Source of the DNA: Mesorhizobium sp. M4B.F.Ca.ET.058.02.1.1
GTDB lineage: Bacteria; Pseudomonadota; Alphaproteobacteria; Rhizobiales; Rhizobiaceae
NCBI RefSeq assembly: GCF_003952505.1
Contig: NZ_CP034450.1
Span: forward strand, 5,146,001 to 5,210,000
Length of the DNA: 64,000 bases
Direction: 5' to 3'
The notes below the pieces were generated by a model. It saw nothing but the letters and a program-made list of their open reading frames with translations. It did not search any database and was not told the DNA's origin. Each line of letters starts with the position of its first letter. The stretch's first letter is position 1. This document shows positions 10,171-18,578 of the stretch, in pieces. The position numbers and the translations under genes were made by a program.

Positions 10171-11118
10171 ATGCAGCGGCCTCACATCCTTCAGGTCGGA
10201 CCCTATCCCGCATGGGACGAGGAGCCGCTCAACGAAGCCTTCACGGTGCATCGCTATTTCGCGGCCGACGACAAGCCGGCCTTCCTCGCGGAGGTAGGGC
10301 CGCTTGTGCGCGGCATAGCCACGCGCGGCGAGCTTGGCGCCAACCGCGCCATGATCGAGGCCTGCCCGTCGCTCGAACTCGTTTCCGTCTATGGCGTCGG
10401 TTTCGACGCGGTCGATCTCGTGGCCTGCCGGGAGCGCGGCGTGCGCGTCACCAACACGCCGGACGTGCTGACCAACGACGTCGCCGATCTCGGCATCGCC
10501 ATGATGCTGTGCCTGTCGCGCGGCATGATCGGCGCGGAGCGCTGGGTGCGCGACGGCAGCTGGACGGCGAAGGGGCTCTATCCGCTCAAGCGCCGGGTCT
10601 GGGGACGGCGGGCCGGCGTGCTCGGCCTCGGCCGCATCGGCTATGAGGTGGCCAAGCGCCTTGCCGGCTTCGGCATGGACATCGCCTACAGCGATGTCGC
10701 GCCGAAGGAGTTTGCCGGCGATTGGGAGTTCCTCGCCGATCCCGTCGCGCTGGCCAGGCGTTCGGACTTCCTGTTCGTGACGCTTGCCGCGTCCGCCGCG
10801 ACGCGCCACATCGTCAACGGCGAGGTGATCGCGGCGCTTGGCGAGGAAGGCATGCTGATCAACATCTCGCGCGCGTCCAACATCGACGAGGAAGCGCTGC
10901 TCGACGCCCTCGAGAACAAGGTGCTCGGCTCGGCCGCGCTCGACGTCTTCGAAGGCGAGCCGAATCTCAATCCACGCTTCCTCGCGCTCGACAACGTGCT
11001 TTTGCAGCCGCACCATGCCTCGGGCACGGTCGAAACGCGCAAGGCGATGGGCAGACTGGTGCGCGACAACCTCGCCGCTCATTTCGCCGGCCAGCCGCTC
11101 ATCTCGCCGGTGCTGTAG
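10171..11118 (+). CDS. D-isomer-specific 2-hydroxyacid dehydrogenase (2-ketoacid / hydroxypyruvate reductase type)
   Basis: A 315-residue NAD(P)-dependent enzyme. The N-terminal substrate domain contains VSVYGVGFDAVD. The cofactor domain has GLGRIG at about residue 156 and the catalytic triad: Arg in NISRAS, Glu in FEGEP, and His in PHHASGT. Close family members reduce glyoxylate, hydroxypyruvate or 2-ketogluconate, and the last would suit this locus. I use the ATG at 10171, which has GGAG nine bases upstream; the GTG at 10156 adds only MERIA. It is followed after 13 bases by idnD and is transcribed away from the operator at 10125. Confidence 0.87.
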   Translation: MQRPHILQVGPYPAWDEEPLNEAFTVHRYFAADDKPAFLAEVGPLVRGIATRGELGANRAMIEACPSLELVSVYGVGFDAVDLVACRERGVRVTNTPDVLTNDVADLGIAMMLCLSRGMIGAERWVRDGSWTAKGLYPLKRRVWGRRAGVLGLGRIGYEVAKRLAGFGMDIAYSDVAPKEFAGDWEFLADPVALARRSDFLFVTLAASAATRHIVNGEVIAALGEEGMLINISRASNIDEEALLDALENKVLGSAALDVFEGEPNLNPRFLALDNVLLQPHHASGTVETRKAMGRLVRDNLAAHFAGQPLISPVL

Positions 11119-11131
11119 GAGCTCGCTCACC

Positions 11132-12166
11132 ATGAAGTCGATCGTCATCCACGCCGCCAAGGACCTGCGCATCGAGGACCGTTCCGTCGAGGAGCCGGGG
11201 CCGGGCCAGGTGCTGTTGCGTCTTGCCGCCGGCGGTATCTGCGGCAGCGACCTGCACTACTACAATCATGGCGGCTTCGGAACTGTGCGCCTGAAGGAGC
11301 CGATGATCCTCGGCCACGAGGTCTCCGGCCTGATCGAGAAGATCGGTTCCGGCGTCAGCGGGCTGGAGCCCGGCCAACTGGTCGCGGTCTCGCCGTCGCG
11401 GCCCTGCTACAGCTGCCGATACTGCCGCGAGGGGATGCATAACCAGTGCCTCAACATGCGCTTCTACGGCAGCGCCATGCCATTCCCGCACATCCAGGGC
11501 GCGTTCCGCGAAATGCTGGTGGCCGATGCGCCGCAATGCGTGCCCGCCGATGGATTGAGCGCCGGCGAAGCGGCGATGGCCGAACCGCTGGCGGTCTGCC
11601 TCCACGCCACCCGCCGGGCCGGCGAGATGCTGGGCAAGCGCGTCCTGGTCACCGGTTGCGGGCCGATCGGCCTGTTGTCGATCCTCAGCGCCCGGCGCGC
11701 GGGTGCGGCCGAGATCGTCGCCGTCGACCTCGCCGATTTCACCTTGTCGATGGCGTTGCAGGCCGGCGCCGACAAGGCGATCAACACGAGGACCGATCCG
11801 GAGGGCCTGGCTCCCTATCTCGCCGACAAAGGGACGTTCGACATTCTCTACGAATGCTCGGGCGCGGCGGCGGCGCTGGCGCAAGGCATCGCGGCGACGC
11901 GTCCGCGCGGCACCATCGTGCAGCTCGGCCTCGGCGGCGCCGAGATGGCGCTGCCGATGTCGACGGTCACCGCCAAGGAACTGTCGATCAACGGCTCGTT
12001 CCGCTTCCATCCGGAATTCGCCGTCGGCGTCGGGCTGATGCGCAAGAAGCTGATCGACGTCAAGCCGCTGATCACCCACACGGTGGCGTTCGACGAGGCG
12101 CTTTCCGGCTTCGAGCTTGCCAATGACCGCAGCCGGGCGATGAAGGTCCAGATCGCCTTTGCATAA
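11132..12166 (+). CDS. idnD: L-idonate 5-dehydrogenase
   Basis: A 344-residue zinc MDR enzyme that oxidises L-idonate to 5-ketogluconate. The catalytic zinc site is in GGICGSDLHYY and LGHEVSG. The structural zinc lobe CYSCRYCREGMHNQC has all four cysteines in the C-x2-C-x2-C-x7-C spacing. The NAD(P) fold has GCGPIG, and the NH2-terminal SDLHYYNHGGFGTVR and the MRFYGSAMPFPH segment are characteristic of IdnD. A longer reading frame starts inside the preceding gene and was rejected. It sits between the 2-hydroxyacid dehydrogenase and the lacI-type regulator, with an operator copy at 12195 just after its stop codon. Confidence 0.9.
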   Translation: MKSIVIHAAKDLRIEDRSVEEPGPGQVLLRLAAGGICGSDLHYYNHGGFGTVRLKEPMILGHEVSGLIEKIGSGVSGLEPGQLVAVSPSRPCYSCRYCREGMHNQCLNMRFYGSAMPFPHIQGAFREMLVADAPQCVPADGLSAGEAAMAEPLAVCLHATRRAGEMLGKRVLVTGCGPIGLLSILSARRAGAAEIVAVDLADFTLSMALQAGADKAINTRTDPEGLAPYLADKGTFDILYECSGAAAALAQGIAATRPRGTIVQLGLGGAEMALPMSTVTAKELSINGSFRFHPEFAVGVGLMRKKLIDVKPLITHTVAFDEALSGFELANDRSRAMKVQIAFA

Positions 12167-12194
12167 GCGTCGGCGGCGCGTTGCATTCCGTTGT

Positions 12195-12206
12195 GATATC
12201 GATAAC
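12195..12206. promoter_or_regulatory. LacI-type operator, site 2, upstream of the regulator gene
   Basis: GATATCGATAAC differs at one base from the GTTATCGATAAC core of the perfect palindrome at 10125. It ends eight bases before the start codon of the LacI gene, as expected for autoregulation. Confidence 0.6.
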
Positions 12207-12214
12207 GTACGGCC

Positions 12215-13234
12215 ATGCAGTCCTCGCCCAAACGCCCGACCATGGCCGATGTCGCGCATCGCGCCAACGTCTCGACGATGACCGTCTCGCGCGCCTTCAA
12301 GCGCGACGCCTCGGTCAGCGCCGACACGCGAGACCGCATCCTGCAAGCGGCTGAAGAGCTAGGTTATGTCTTCGACAGCATTGCCGCCAACCTTTCCTCG
12401 CGCCGCTCCGGTTTCGTCGCGGTGACGATACCCTCGATCAACAACGCCAACTTCGCCGACACGGTGCGCGGCATGACCGAAGGTTTGCGCGACAGCGGGC
12501 TGGAAATCCTGCTCGGCTTCACTGACTACAACGTCGAGGAGGAAGAGCGCCTGGTCGGGCAATTGCTGCAGCGGCGGCCGGAAGCGATCATCGTCACTGG
12601 CGGCCGCCACACGCCGCGCTGCCGCAAGATGCTGGCCAATGCCGGCGTGCCGGTGGTGGAGACGTGGGATCTGCCGAGCGACCCGATCGGCCATGTCGTC
12701 GGCTTCTCCAACGCCGAGGCCGGGCGGCTGATGGTCGATCATTTCGTCGCGCGCGGCTACTCGAGGCTCGGCTTCATCGGCGGCGACACCTCGCGCGACA
12801 CGCGCGGCCTCGACCGGCGGCGCGGTTTTTTGGCGGCGCTGCAGGACCGCGGCCTCGACGCCTCGCGTGTCATCGCCTCCGGCGTGCCGCCGATCTCGAT
12901 GCGCGAGGGCGCGGCCGCCATGGTCGAGATGATCTCGCGCTGGCCCGATACGCAGGCAGTGATGTGCGTGTCCGACCTTTCCGCCTTCGGCGCGCTGATG
13001 GAATGCGTGCGGCGCGGCATCAGTGTGCCCGACGACGTCGCGATCGCCGGCTTCGGCGCCTATGACCTTGCCGAGCAGTCGGTGCCGTCGATCACCACGA
13101 TCGATGTCGGCGCGCATGAGATCGGCATCCGCGTGGCCGAGTTGGTGCTCGATCTGCTCAATGGCCGCCGCGCGGCGGACGACCGGGTCGTCGTCGGCAT
13201 GACACCCAAGGTGATTGCGCGCCACACGGCTTGA
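12215..13234 (+). CDS. LacI/GntR-family transcriptional regulator of sugar-acid catabolism
   Basis: A 339-residue repressor. Residues about 8-55 are the LacI HTH and hinge (DVAHRANVSTMTVSRAF, then ILQAAEELGY and a NLSSRRS hinge). The rest is a periplasmic-binding-like core with VGFSNAEAGR, GFIGGD and CVSDLSAFGAL. It resembles GntR/IdnR regulators that bind gluconate or idonate derivatives. Its own upstream region and the two divergent promoter regions on either side carry matching palindromes, which supports control of the idn operons, the ABC importer and the gluconolactonase. The ligand is inferred, not shown. Confidence 0.9.
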   Translation: MQSSPKRPTMADVAHRANVSTMTVSRAFKRDASVSADTRDRILQAAEELGYVFDSIAANLSSRRSGFVAVTIPSINNANFADTVRGMTEGLRDSGLEILLGFTDYNVEEEERLVGQLLQRRPEAIIVTGGRHTPRCRKMLANAGVPVVETWDLPSDPIGHVVGFSNAEAGRLMVDHFVARGYSRLGFIGGDTSRDTRGLDRRRGFLAALQDRGLDASRVIASGVPPISMREGAAAMVEMISRWPDTQAVMCVSDLSAFGALMECVRRGISVPDDVAIAGFGAYDLAEQSVPSITTIDVGAHEIGIRVAELVLDLLNGRRAADDRVVVGMTPKVIARHTA

Positions 13235-13251
13235 ACGCTTTTGGAATGACC

Positions 13252-13280
13252 AACGGCCGGCAGGATGACCGCCGGCCGTT
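13252..13280. terminator. Bidirectional hairpin between convergent genes
   Basis: Perfect 10-bp arms AACGGCCGGC / GCCGGCCGTT with a 9-base loop, placed 17 bases after the lacI stop and 28 bases after the binding-protein stop. It has no long U-tract on either side. Confidence 0.6.
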
Positions 13281-13307
13281 GGCTGTTCCGACAGATGCTG
13301 CCGAAGC

Positions 13308-14398
13308 CTATTTGCCCCAGATCTTCTTGTATTCGTCGCGGTAGCCGTTGCCAGGGTCGAAGCGGTTGTCCGGGCCACCGTCGAACTCGACATTGTCCGA
13401 GGTCACTACGTGCAGCGGCGAGATGTAGCCCGACCATTTCTCGCCGGCCATGGCGCGGTTGAGCTCGTCGACCAGCTGCCAGCCCTGCAGGTCCGCTGGT
13501 CAGCCGATTCCGACCGTTCTGAACTGGCTGGCAGCGGATGCGCTGGTCAGGCCGATTCCGACCGTCGCCGGCGACGACGGCGCGTCGGTGCCGGACTGCC
13601 GGCCGCCGCCAGCGACGGCCCCATGAAGTCGAAATAGAGGTCGTTGATCGCCAGCGAATGGGTCCATTCATCGCCGTACTTCTGCAGCAGCGACGTGGTG
13701 AGCTGCGGCATGCGCTGCGAGGTCTCGGCGATCGGCGTGTCGACATATTCGAGCACCTTGCCGCCGAGATCTTCGATCTCCTTCTTCATCCGGTCCGCCT
13801 TGGCGATGGCGATCTGATAGGTGGAATCGGTGAAGATAATGACGCCGGGCTTGCCCTTGGCATCGACAAAGGCCCAGTCGGCGGCCGCCTTGGAGACTTC
13901 CATCGGATCGGTCGAGACGTTGGCGATGATACCGAGGTCGTCGATCGGGCCGACCGTCGGTGCTGCATGCCATGCCGCCATCGGGATCTTGGCGGCCTTG
14001 GCCTGCTCCATCGCCGGCTTTTGCTCGACGGCGTCGAAGCCGTTGATGATGATGCCGTCCGGATTGAGCGCCAGCGCCTGGCCAAAGGCCGCCGTGCGGC
14101 CGCCGATGGAGCCGGCGCCGTCAAGCGTCTTGACCGTCCAGCCAAGTGCCGCCGCCGCTTCCTCGACGCCCTTGGTGACGCCGAGAATGCCGCCGTTCTT
14201 CATGTCGGCGCCAAGCACGACGATCGTCTTGCCCGCGGCCCCCTTAGGCCCTGTCATCGGCCCGTCCCATTTCTCGACCTTGCTGGCGTATTTGTCGACG
14301 ACGGCCTTGGCGTCGGCCATCGGATCGGCGAGCGCGGTCGAGGCGATGCCGAGCGCCAGGCAGGCGACGCCAAGCTGAAGGACTGTTCTGCGATGCAT
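13308..14398 (-). pseudogene. Sugar ABC transporter substrate-binding protein, frameshifted near the C-terminus
   Basis: The first 275 residues are a normal periplasmic sugar-binding protein: signal peptide MHRRTVLQLGVACLALG...ALA, then GKTIVVLGADMKNGG, ALALNPDGIIINGFD and NDLYFDFMGPSLAAAG. After that the frame runs into an Arg-rich tail and a stop. The expected continuation is spread over other frames: an AGDG...QRIR stretch in one, then LQGWQLVDELNRAM...YKKIWGK with a TAG at 13308 in another. At least two shifts lie within about 130 bp. The same interval holds a 24/25-nt direct repeat (13494 and 13541). The GGGAG site and start are intact. Either the gene is inactive or this is a sequencing or assembly fault. 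Confidence 0.8.
13494..13565 (+). repeat. Direct repeat inside the broken binding-protein gene
   Basis: CGCTGGTCAG(G)CCGATTCCGACCGT occurs at 13494-13517 and 13541-13565, 47 bp apart, with a one-base indel between copies. It coincides with the frameshift cluster, which suggests slippage or local misassembly. Confidence 0.75.
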
Positions 14399-14411
14399 GC
14401 TGTTTCTCCCA

Positions 14412-15488
14412 TTAAGCATTGTTGGTTGTCGTTGTTCGTTGGCTGGTGGCTGGTTGAGTGGCGGCGGGCGGCACCACGGCGCCGCGGCGGCGCTGCGCGT
14501 AGCCGGCAATGCCGATCGCGACGAGCAGGGTGACGCCGTTGAACAGCGGCTCGACCCAGAACGAGCCGCCGAACTGCTGGATGCCGGAAATGCCGACGGC
14601 GAGGATGACGACGCCGATGATCGTGCCCCAGACATTGACGCGGCCGGGCTTGATGGTGGTCGATCCGAGGAAGGCGCCGACCAGCGCCGGCAGCAGATAT
14701 TCGAGACCGACGCTGGCCTGGCCGATCCTCAGCTTCGAGGCGAGCAGCACGCCGCCGAGCGCGGTGAGCGCGCCGGAGGCGACGAAGGCGCCCACGACGA
14801 ATTTCTGCACCGGGATGCCGTTGAGCGCGGCGGCCTTCGGATTGGCGCCGATGGCGTAGAGGTAGCGGCCGATCGGCAGGTATTCGAGCACGAGCCACAT
14901 CGCCAGCGCCAGGACGACCACGTAGTAGCCGGTGATCGGCAGGCCGAACAGCATCGTGCCGTTGAGGGAGAGGAAGCCGTCGGGAAGCACGCCGACGACC
15001 TGCCGGCCGCCGGTGTACCACATGGCCAAAGCATAGAGCACGGTACCGGTGCCGAGCGTGGCGATGAAGGAATCGATGCGCGCCACCTCGACCAGCCAGC
15101 CATTGATGAAGCCGGTGAGCACGCCGAGCAGGATGACGATCAGCACCGCGATCGGCCAAGGGATGCCAAAGGCCGTTTGCAGGCTGATGGCCAGGATGTG
15201 CCACAGCACGATGCCGTAGCCCACCGTAAGGTCGATGCGGCCCGAGGCCATGGGGATCATCGCCGCAAGCGACAGCATCGCGATGATCGCCTTGTCGGAG
15301 ATGATCGAGCGCAAATTGAGCAGCGTCGGGAACGTCCGCGGCAGCAGCAACGAGAACAGCACGATGAGCAGCAGCGTCAGGATCGGCAGGCCGTAGACCG
15401 GCAGGTAGCGCGAAGCCTTCTGGCCGAGGCTCAGCCCGGAAAGTTCCGACCGGGTCGGCTCCAGCGCCGTCGATTTGATCGAATTCAT
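14412..15488 (-). CDS. Sugar ABC transporter permease (RbsC/BPD_transp_2 family)
   Basis: A 358-residue inner-membrane protein with about nine to ten hydrophobic segments. It shows the family signatures MIPMASGRIDLTVG near the first cytoplasmic loop and IGANPKAAALNGIPV in the EAA-like coupling region. It pairs with the upstream double-ABC ATPase and the downstream, frameshifted binding protein to form a ribose/xylose-type CUT2 importer. Spacing to the binding protein gene is 13 bases, so the genes are co-transcribed. The cargo is not defined by sequence; the shared operators suggest a sugar acid or its precursor. Confidence 0.9.
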   Translation of the reverse strand: MNSIKSTALEPTRSELSGLSLGQKASRYLPVYGLPILTLLLIVLFSLLLPRTFPTLLNLRSIISDKAIIAMLSLAAMIPMASGRIDLTVGYGIVLWHILAISLQTAFGIPWPIAVLIVILLGVLTGFINGWLVEVARIDSFIATLGTGTVLYALAMWYTGGRQVVGVLPDGFLSLNGTMLFGLPITGYYVVVLALAMWLVLEYLPIGRYLYAIGANPKAAALNGIPVQKFVVGAFVASGALTALGGVLLASKLRIGQASVGLEYLLPALVGAFLGSTTIKPGRVNVWGTIIGVVILAVGISGIQQFGGSFWVEPLFNGVTLLVAIGIAGYAQRRRGAVVPPAATQPATSQRTTTTNNA

Positions 15489-15499
15489 GGGGGTCCTCC

Positions 15500-15552
15500 T
15501 AGAGCATGATGCCGAAAAGTGTGAGGCGGTTTTCGGACGACATCATGCTCTA
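15500..15552. repeat. Dispersed palindromic repeat, copy 1
   Basis: Perfect 12-bp terminal arms TAGAGCATGATG / CATCATGCTCTA enclose a core reading AAACCG...ACACTTTTCGG on the minus strand. Related copies with GCATGATC or GCATGTC ends and an AACCGG-N2-CCACTT core are at 27921, 30140 and 55559. It lies in the gap between ABC ATPase and permease genes. Confidence 0.75.
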
Positions 15553-15563
15553 TCTCTTTGATT

Positions 15564-15615
15564 TAGAACCGGATTCAAATTTCAGGTCGATTGGACCTGA
15601 AATCATCCGGCTCTA
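15564..15615. repeat. Second nested palindrome of the intergenic repeat, overlapping a stop codon
   Basis: TTTCAGGTC / GACCTGAAA (9 bp, 5-base loop) nests inside AGAACCGGAT / ATCCGGCTCT (one mismatch). The right end, CTCTA, contains the minus-strand TAG of the ATPase gene. In rhizobial repeats this unit commonly follows the GCATGAT palindrome, so 15500-15615 is probably one mosaic element. Confidence 0.65.
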
Positions 15616-17106
15616 GGCGGCTTCGGACACGGAGGCGGCGCGGATGAGCGCAGCCGTCGTCAAGGCATCGCCGGCAAGTTCGCGTACGATGCGGTTATGC
15701 GAGAAGACGAGGGCGCGATGGCAGATATGGGCGACCTCCTCGAAATCGGTGGAGACGACGATGACCGCCAGCCCGGCTTCGACGGCCGCCGCGATCAGGC
15801 GGTAGATCTCGGCCTTGGCGCCGACATCGACGCCGGCCGTCGGGTCCTCGGCGATCAGCAGCTTGCGGCCCGTCGCCAGCCAGCGGCCGACGACCACCTT
15901 CTGCTGGTTGCCGCCTGAAAGCGCCTCGATCGGCAGATGCGGATCGTTGGGTCTCAGCCCCAGCCGCGCGCCGAGTTCCTGCGTCAACTCGCTCTCCCGC
16001 GCCGGCTTCATGAAGGAGAATAGTCCACGACCGACCGCCGACGGATTGAGATACATATTCTCGCGCACGGAAAGCGACAGCGCGACCGATTCCTCGGTGC
16101 GGTCGCGCGCGATGAGGCCGACGCCGGCGGCAAGGGCGGCACCGACCGAAGACAGGTCGAGGCGCTTGCCGTCGAGCGAGACCGTTCCCTCGAAACGCTC
16201 GGCGCCGAACAGCGCGCGGCCGACGGCTTCCTGTCCGGCGCCGCGCAGGCCGACCAGCCCGAGCAATTCGCCGGAGCGCGCCTCGAAGGTGACCGGGCCG
16301 ACGTTGCCGCAAACGAGGTTTTCGACCTTGAGCCGCTCCGGCCCGTCCTGCCATTGCGACTTGGCGAACATCTGGTGCGCCGGCCGGCCGACGATCAGGT
16401 CGACCAGTTCTTGCGGCGTGGTCTCGACCACTGGCTTAACCGCGACCATGCGGCCGTCGCGCATGACGGCGACGCGGTCGGCGATCCGGAACACCTCGTC
16501 CAGCCGGTGCGAGACATAGATCATGCCGACGCCGCGCTCGCGCAGCGGACGCAGCGCCTCGAACAGGCGTTCGACCTCGTCGGCCGGCAGGCTTGCCGTC
16601 GGCTCGTCGAGCACCAGAACGTCGGCTTCGGTGGCGAGTGCGCGAGCGATCGCCACCAGCGACTTTTCCGTGCGCGAAAGGTCCTGGACGCGCGTCGCCG
16701 GATCGAAGGCGCAGCCGACCAGCGCCAGCGCGCGCTCGGCGCGGCGCTCGGTGTCGCGCCAATCGATCAGGCCCGAGCGGCGCGAAAAGCCCTGCGCCAT
16801 GCCGACATTCTCGGCCACCGTCATCCATTCGATGAGGCCGAGGTCCTGATGGATAAAGGCGACCTTCTGTGGCTGGTTGGGACGCGGCGGGCGGTGGTGA
16901 TAGTCTTCGCCGCGAAAGCGGATCGTGCCCTGGTCGCGCTTGTGGATGCCGGCGAGCGTCTTGATCAGCGTCGACTTGCCGGCGCCATTCTCGCCAAGCA
17001 GGGCGACGATCTCGCCCTCGTGGATGTCGAGCGAGACCGACTTCAGCGCCAGAGTGCCGCCGAAGCGCTTGGAGATGTCGATGAATTCGATGAGCTTGGG
17101 CCGCAT
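15613..17106 (-). CDS. Sugar ABC transporter ATP-binding protein (RbsA-type, two ABC domains)
   Basis: A 497-residue CUT2 ATPase. Domain 1 (about 5-245) has GENGAGKST, an LSRTEKS signature instead of LSGGQ, and VLVLDEPTASLP. Domain 2 (about 255-490) has a degenerate P-loop (GLRGAGQEA), LSGGNQQKVVVGRW and LLIAEDPTAGVDVG. A degenerate second Walker A is normal for this family. It is the first gene of the importer operon and starts 44 bases downstream (minus strand) of the operator at 17150. Its last codons lie inside a dispersed repeat element. Confidence 0.92.
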   Translation of the reverse strand: MRPKLIEFIDISKRFGGTLALKSVSLDIHEGEIVALLGENGAGKSTLIKTLAGIHKRDQGTIRFRGEDYHHRPPRPNQPQKVAFIHQDLGLIEWMTVAENVGMAQGFSRRSGLIDWRDTERRAERALALVGCAFDPATRVQDLSRTEKSLVAIARALATEADVLVLDEPTASLPADEVERLFEALRPLRERGVGMIYVSHRLDEVFRIADRVAVMRDGRMVAVKPVVETTPQELVDLIVGRPAHQMFAKSQWQDGPERLKVENLVCGNVGPVTFEARSGELLGLVGLRGAGQEAVGRALFGAERFEGTVSLDGKRLDLSSVGAALAAGVGLIARDRTEESVALSLSVRENMYLNPSAVGRGLFSFMKPARESELTQELGARLGLRPNDPHLPIEALSGGNQQKVVVGRWLATGRKLLIAEDPTAGVDVGAKAEIYRLIAAAVEAGLAVIVVSTDFEEVAHICHRALVFSHNRIVRELAGDALTTAALIRAASVSEAA

Positions 17107-17149
17107 CTATGGCCCTCCCAAGCCAAGCAAACGGACTGAATTGGCACCG

Positions 17150-17165
17150 ATGTTATCGCTAACAT
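17150..17165. promoter_or_regulatory. LacI-type operator, site 3
   Basis: ATGTTATCGCTAACAT differs from the perfect palindrome at 10125 by one base. It lies 44 bases upstream of the ABC ATPase start and 73 bases from the divergent gluconolactonase-like start. Confidence 0.7.
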
Positions 17166-17203
17166 TTTTGCAGGTCAAGTCTTGAAAACGGTTTGCCGCG
17201 AAG

Positions 17204-17215
17204 GCTATCGGTAAC
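17204..17215. promoter_or_regulatory. LacI-type operator, weaker site 4
   Basis: GCTATCGGTAAC matches 10 of 12 bases of the GTTATCGATAAC core. It is 54 bases from site 3 and 23 bases before the gluconolactonase-like start. Paired sites are common for LacI-family looping or double repression. Confidence 0.45.
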
Positions 17216-17237
17216 CCGTTTTCGCGGAGGATGGAGC

Positions 17238-18161
17238 ATGTTCGGAGACTTAGAGGGCGCGGGCTTCGAGGTTCTCGACGAGCGGTTCGAAAGCTGTTTC
17301 GTCGGCCATGTGGCGGTCGAGCGGGTGTGGACCGGAGGGCGCTGGCTGGAAGGCCCGGCATGGTTCGCGGCCGGGCGCTATCTGGTCTTCTCCGACATCC
17401 CCAACGACCGCATCATGCGCTACGACGAGACCAATGGCGTGGTTTCGGTGTTCCGGGCGCCGGCAAACAGTGCCAACGGCAACACGGTCGATACAGAGGG
17501 ACGGCTGGTCACCTGCGAGCATCGGTCGCGGCGCGTCACGCGCACCGAGCATGACGGATCGATCACGGTGATCGCCGACTGCTTCGACGGCAAGCGCCTG
17601 AATTCGCCCAACGACGTCGTGGTGCGCTCCGACGGCACGGTGTGGTTCTCCGATCCGCCCTATGGCATCGCGACAGACTATGAGGGCGACCGCTCCGAAC
17701 AGGAGATCGAGGGCTGCCACGTCTACCACGCCGATCCCGCGACCGGCGAGGTGGCGCGCGTCGTCTCGACGATGGCGAAGCCCAACGGTCTCGCCTTCTC
17801 GCCGGACGAGACGGTCCTCTATGTCGGCGACACCGGCATCACGCATCAGAAGGACGGGCCGCGGCACATCCGCAAGTTTGCCGTCGAAGGCAATGCGCTC
17901 AAGGAACTCGGCGTTTTCGCAACCTGCACGGCCGGCCTGTTCGACGGCTTCAGGGTGGATACGGCGGGTCGGGTCTGGGCAGGCGCCGGCGACGGCGTGC
18001 ATTGCTTCGATCCCGACGGCACGCTGATAGGCAAGATCCGCATCCCGGAAACGGTGGCGAACCTCGCCTTCGGCGGCGCCAAGCGCAACCGCCTGTTCAT
18101 CACGGCGCGGCAGTCGCTCTATTCGGTGTTTGTGGTCGCCAATGCGGCCGCAAGAGGCTGA
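17238..18161 (+). CDS. SMP-30/gluconolactonase/LRE family protein
   Basis: A 307-residue six-bladed beta-propeller lactonase. Metal-site residues typical of the family are visible: Glu in RWLEGPAW, Asn in [24 protein letters not shown], Asn in [12 protein letters not shown] and Asp in LFDGFRVD. Members hydrolyse gluconolactone and other aldonolactones to the free acids, which here would feed the idn/gntK pathway. GGAGGATGGAGC precedes the ATG; a longer frame 45 bases upstream would run through operator site 4. No signal peptide is seen, so it is cytosolic. Confidence 0.88.
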   Translation: MFGDLEGAGFEVLDERFESCFVGHVAVERVWTGGRWLEGPAWFAAGRYLVFSDIPNDRIMRYDETNGVVSVFRAPANSANGNTVDTEGRLVTCEHRSRRVTRTEHDGSITVIADCFDGKRLNSPNDVVVRSDGTVWFSDPPYGIATDYEGDRSEQEIEGCHVYHADPATGEVARVVSTMAKPNGLAFSPDETVLYVGDTGITHQKDGPRHIRKFAVEGNALKELGVFATCTAGLFDGFRVDTAGRVWAGAGDGVHCFDPDGTLIGKIRIPETVANLAFGGAKRNRLFITARQSLYSVFVVANAAARG

Positions 18162-18247
18162 GGTCCGACCTAGGCGGGGACGGATCGAATGGGCTCACGC
18201 GATCGTGTGTTCGCCTATCAAAAATGGACTATTGCATTTGCCCGAAA

Positions 18248-18280
18248 GGCGAGCCGCTCGACAAGCGGCTCGCCTTGTTC
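18248..18280. terminator. Hairpin between gluconolactonase and tautomerase genes
   Basis: Perfect 11-bp arms GGCGAGCCGCT / AGCGGCTCGCC with a 5-base loop, followed on the plus strand by TTGTTC and on the minus strand by CCTTT. It sits between convergent genes and can end both. Confidence 0.7.
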
Positions 18281-18283
18281 ATG

Positions 18284-18502
18284 TCAGGCAACATCCTTAG
18301 CCCGATAGGCATCGGGAAGGACAAAGACTTCATCGGCGCGGCCGTAGCCTCCATCAGGAACTTCTTCGATCAGCACCATGGTGTAGGGGCGCACACCCTC
18401 GCCGAAATAGTCCACGAACATCTGCGTGGTCTTGTGGACGAGATCTTCCTTCTGCGCTTTTGTGAGGGCGGCCTCGGGCATCTTGAAGTTGGCAAAGGGC
18501 AT
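18284..18502 (-). CDS. 4-oxalocrotonate tautomerase-like protein
   Basis: A 72-residue member of the tautomerase superfamily. After removal of the initiator Met, Pro1 (MPFANFKMPE) is the catalytic base. The rest gives one beta-alpha-beta unit (LTKAQKEDLVHKTTQMF, then RPYTMVLIEEVPDGGYG). Such proteins assemble as hexamers or dimers and act on dicarboxylic dienols; the substrate here is unknown. A GAACC-type leader with a 15-bp inverted repeat lies upstream at 18545. Confidence 0.85.
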   Translation of the reverse strand: MPFANFKMPEAALTKAQKEDLVHKTTQMFVDYFGEGVRPYTMVLIEEVPDGGYGRADEVFVLPDAYRAKDVA

Positions 18503-18544
18503 TTGCAGGTTCCTTTCAGTGGCATTTCACGGCGCCGGTTGGCG

Positions 18545-18578
18545 CGTCCGATGACGACGGTCGCGTCGTCATCGGACG
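18545..18578. repeat. 15-bp perfect inverted repeat upstream of the tautomerase gene
   Basis: CGTCCGATGACGACG and its exact complement are separated by four bases, 42 bases before the tautomerase start (minus strand). It could be an operator or a leader hairpin. The remaining sequence up to 18797 shows no gene. Confidence 0.6.
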
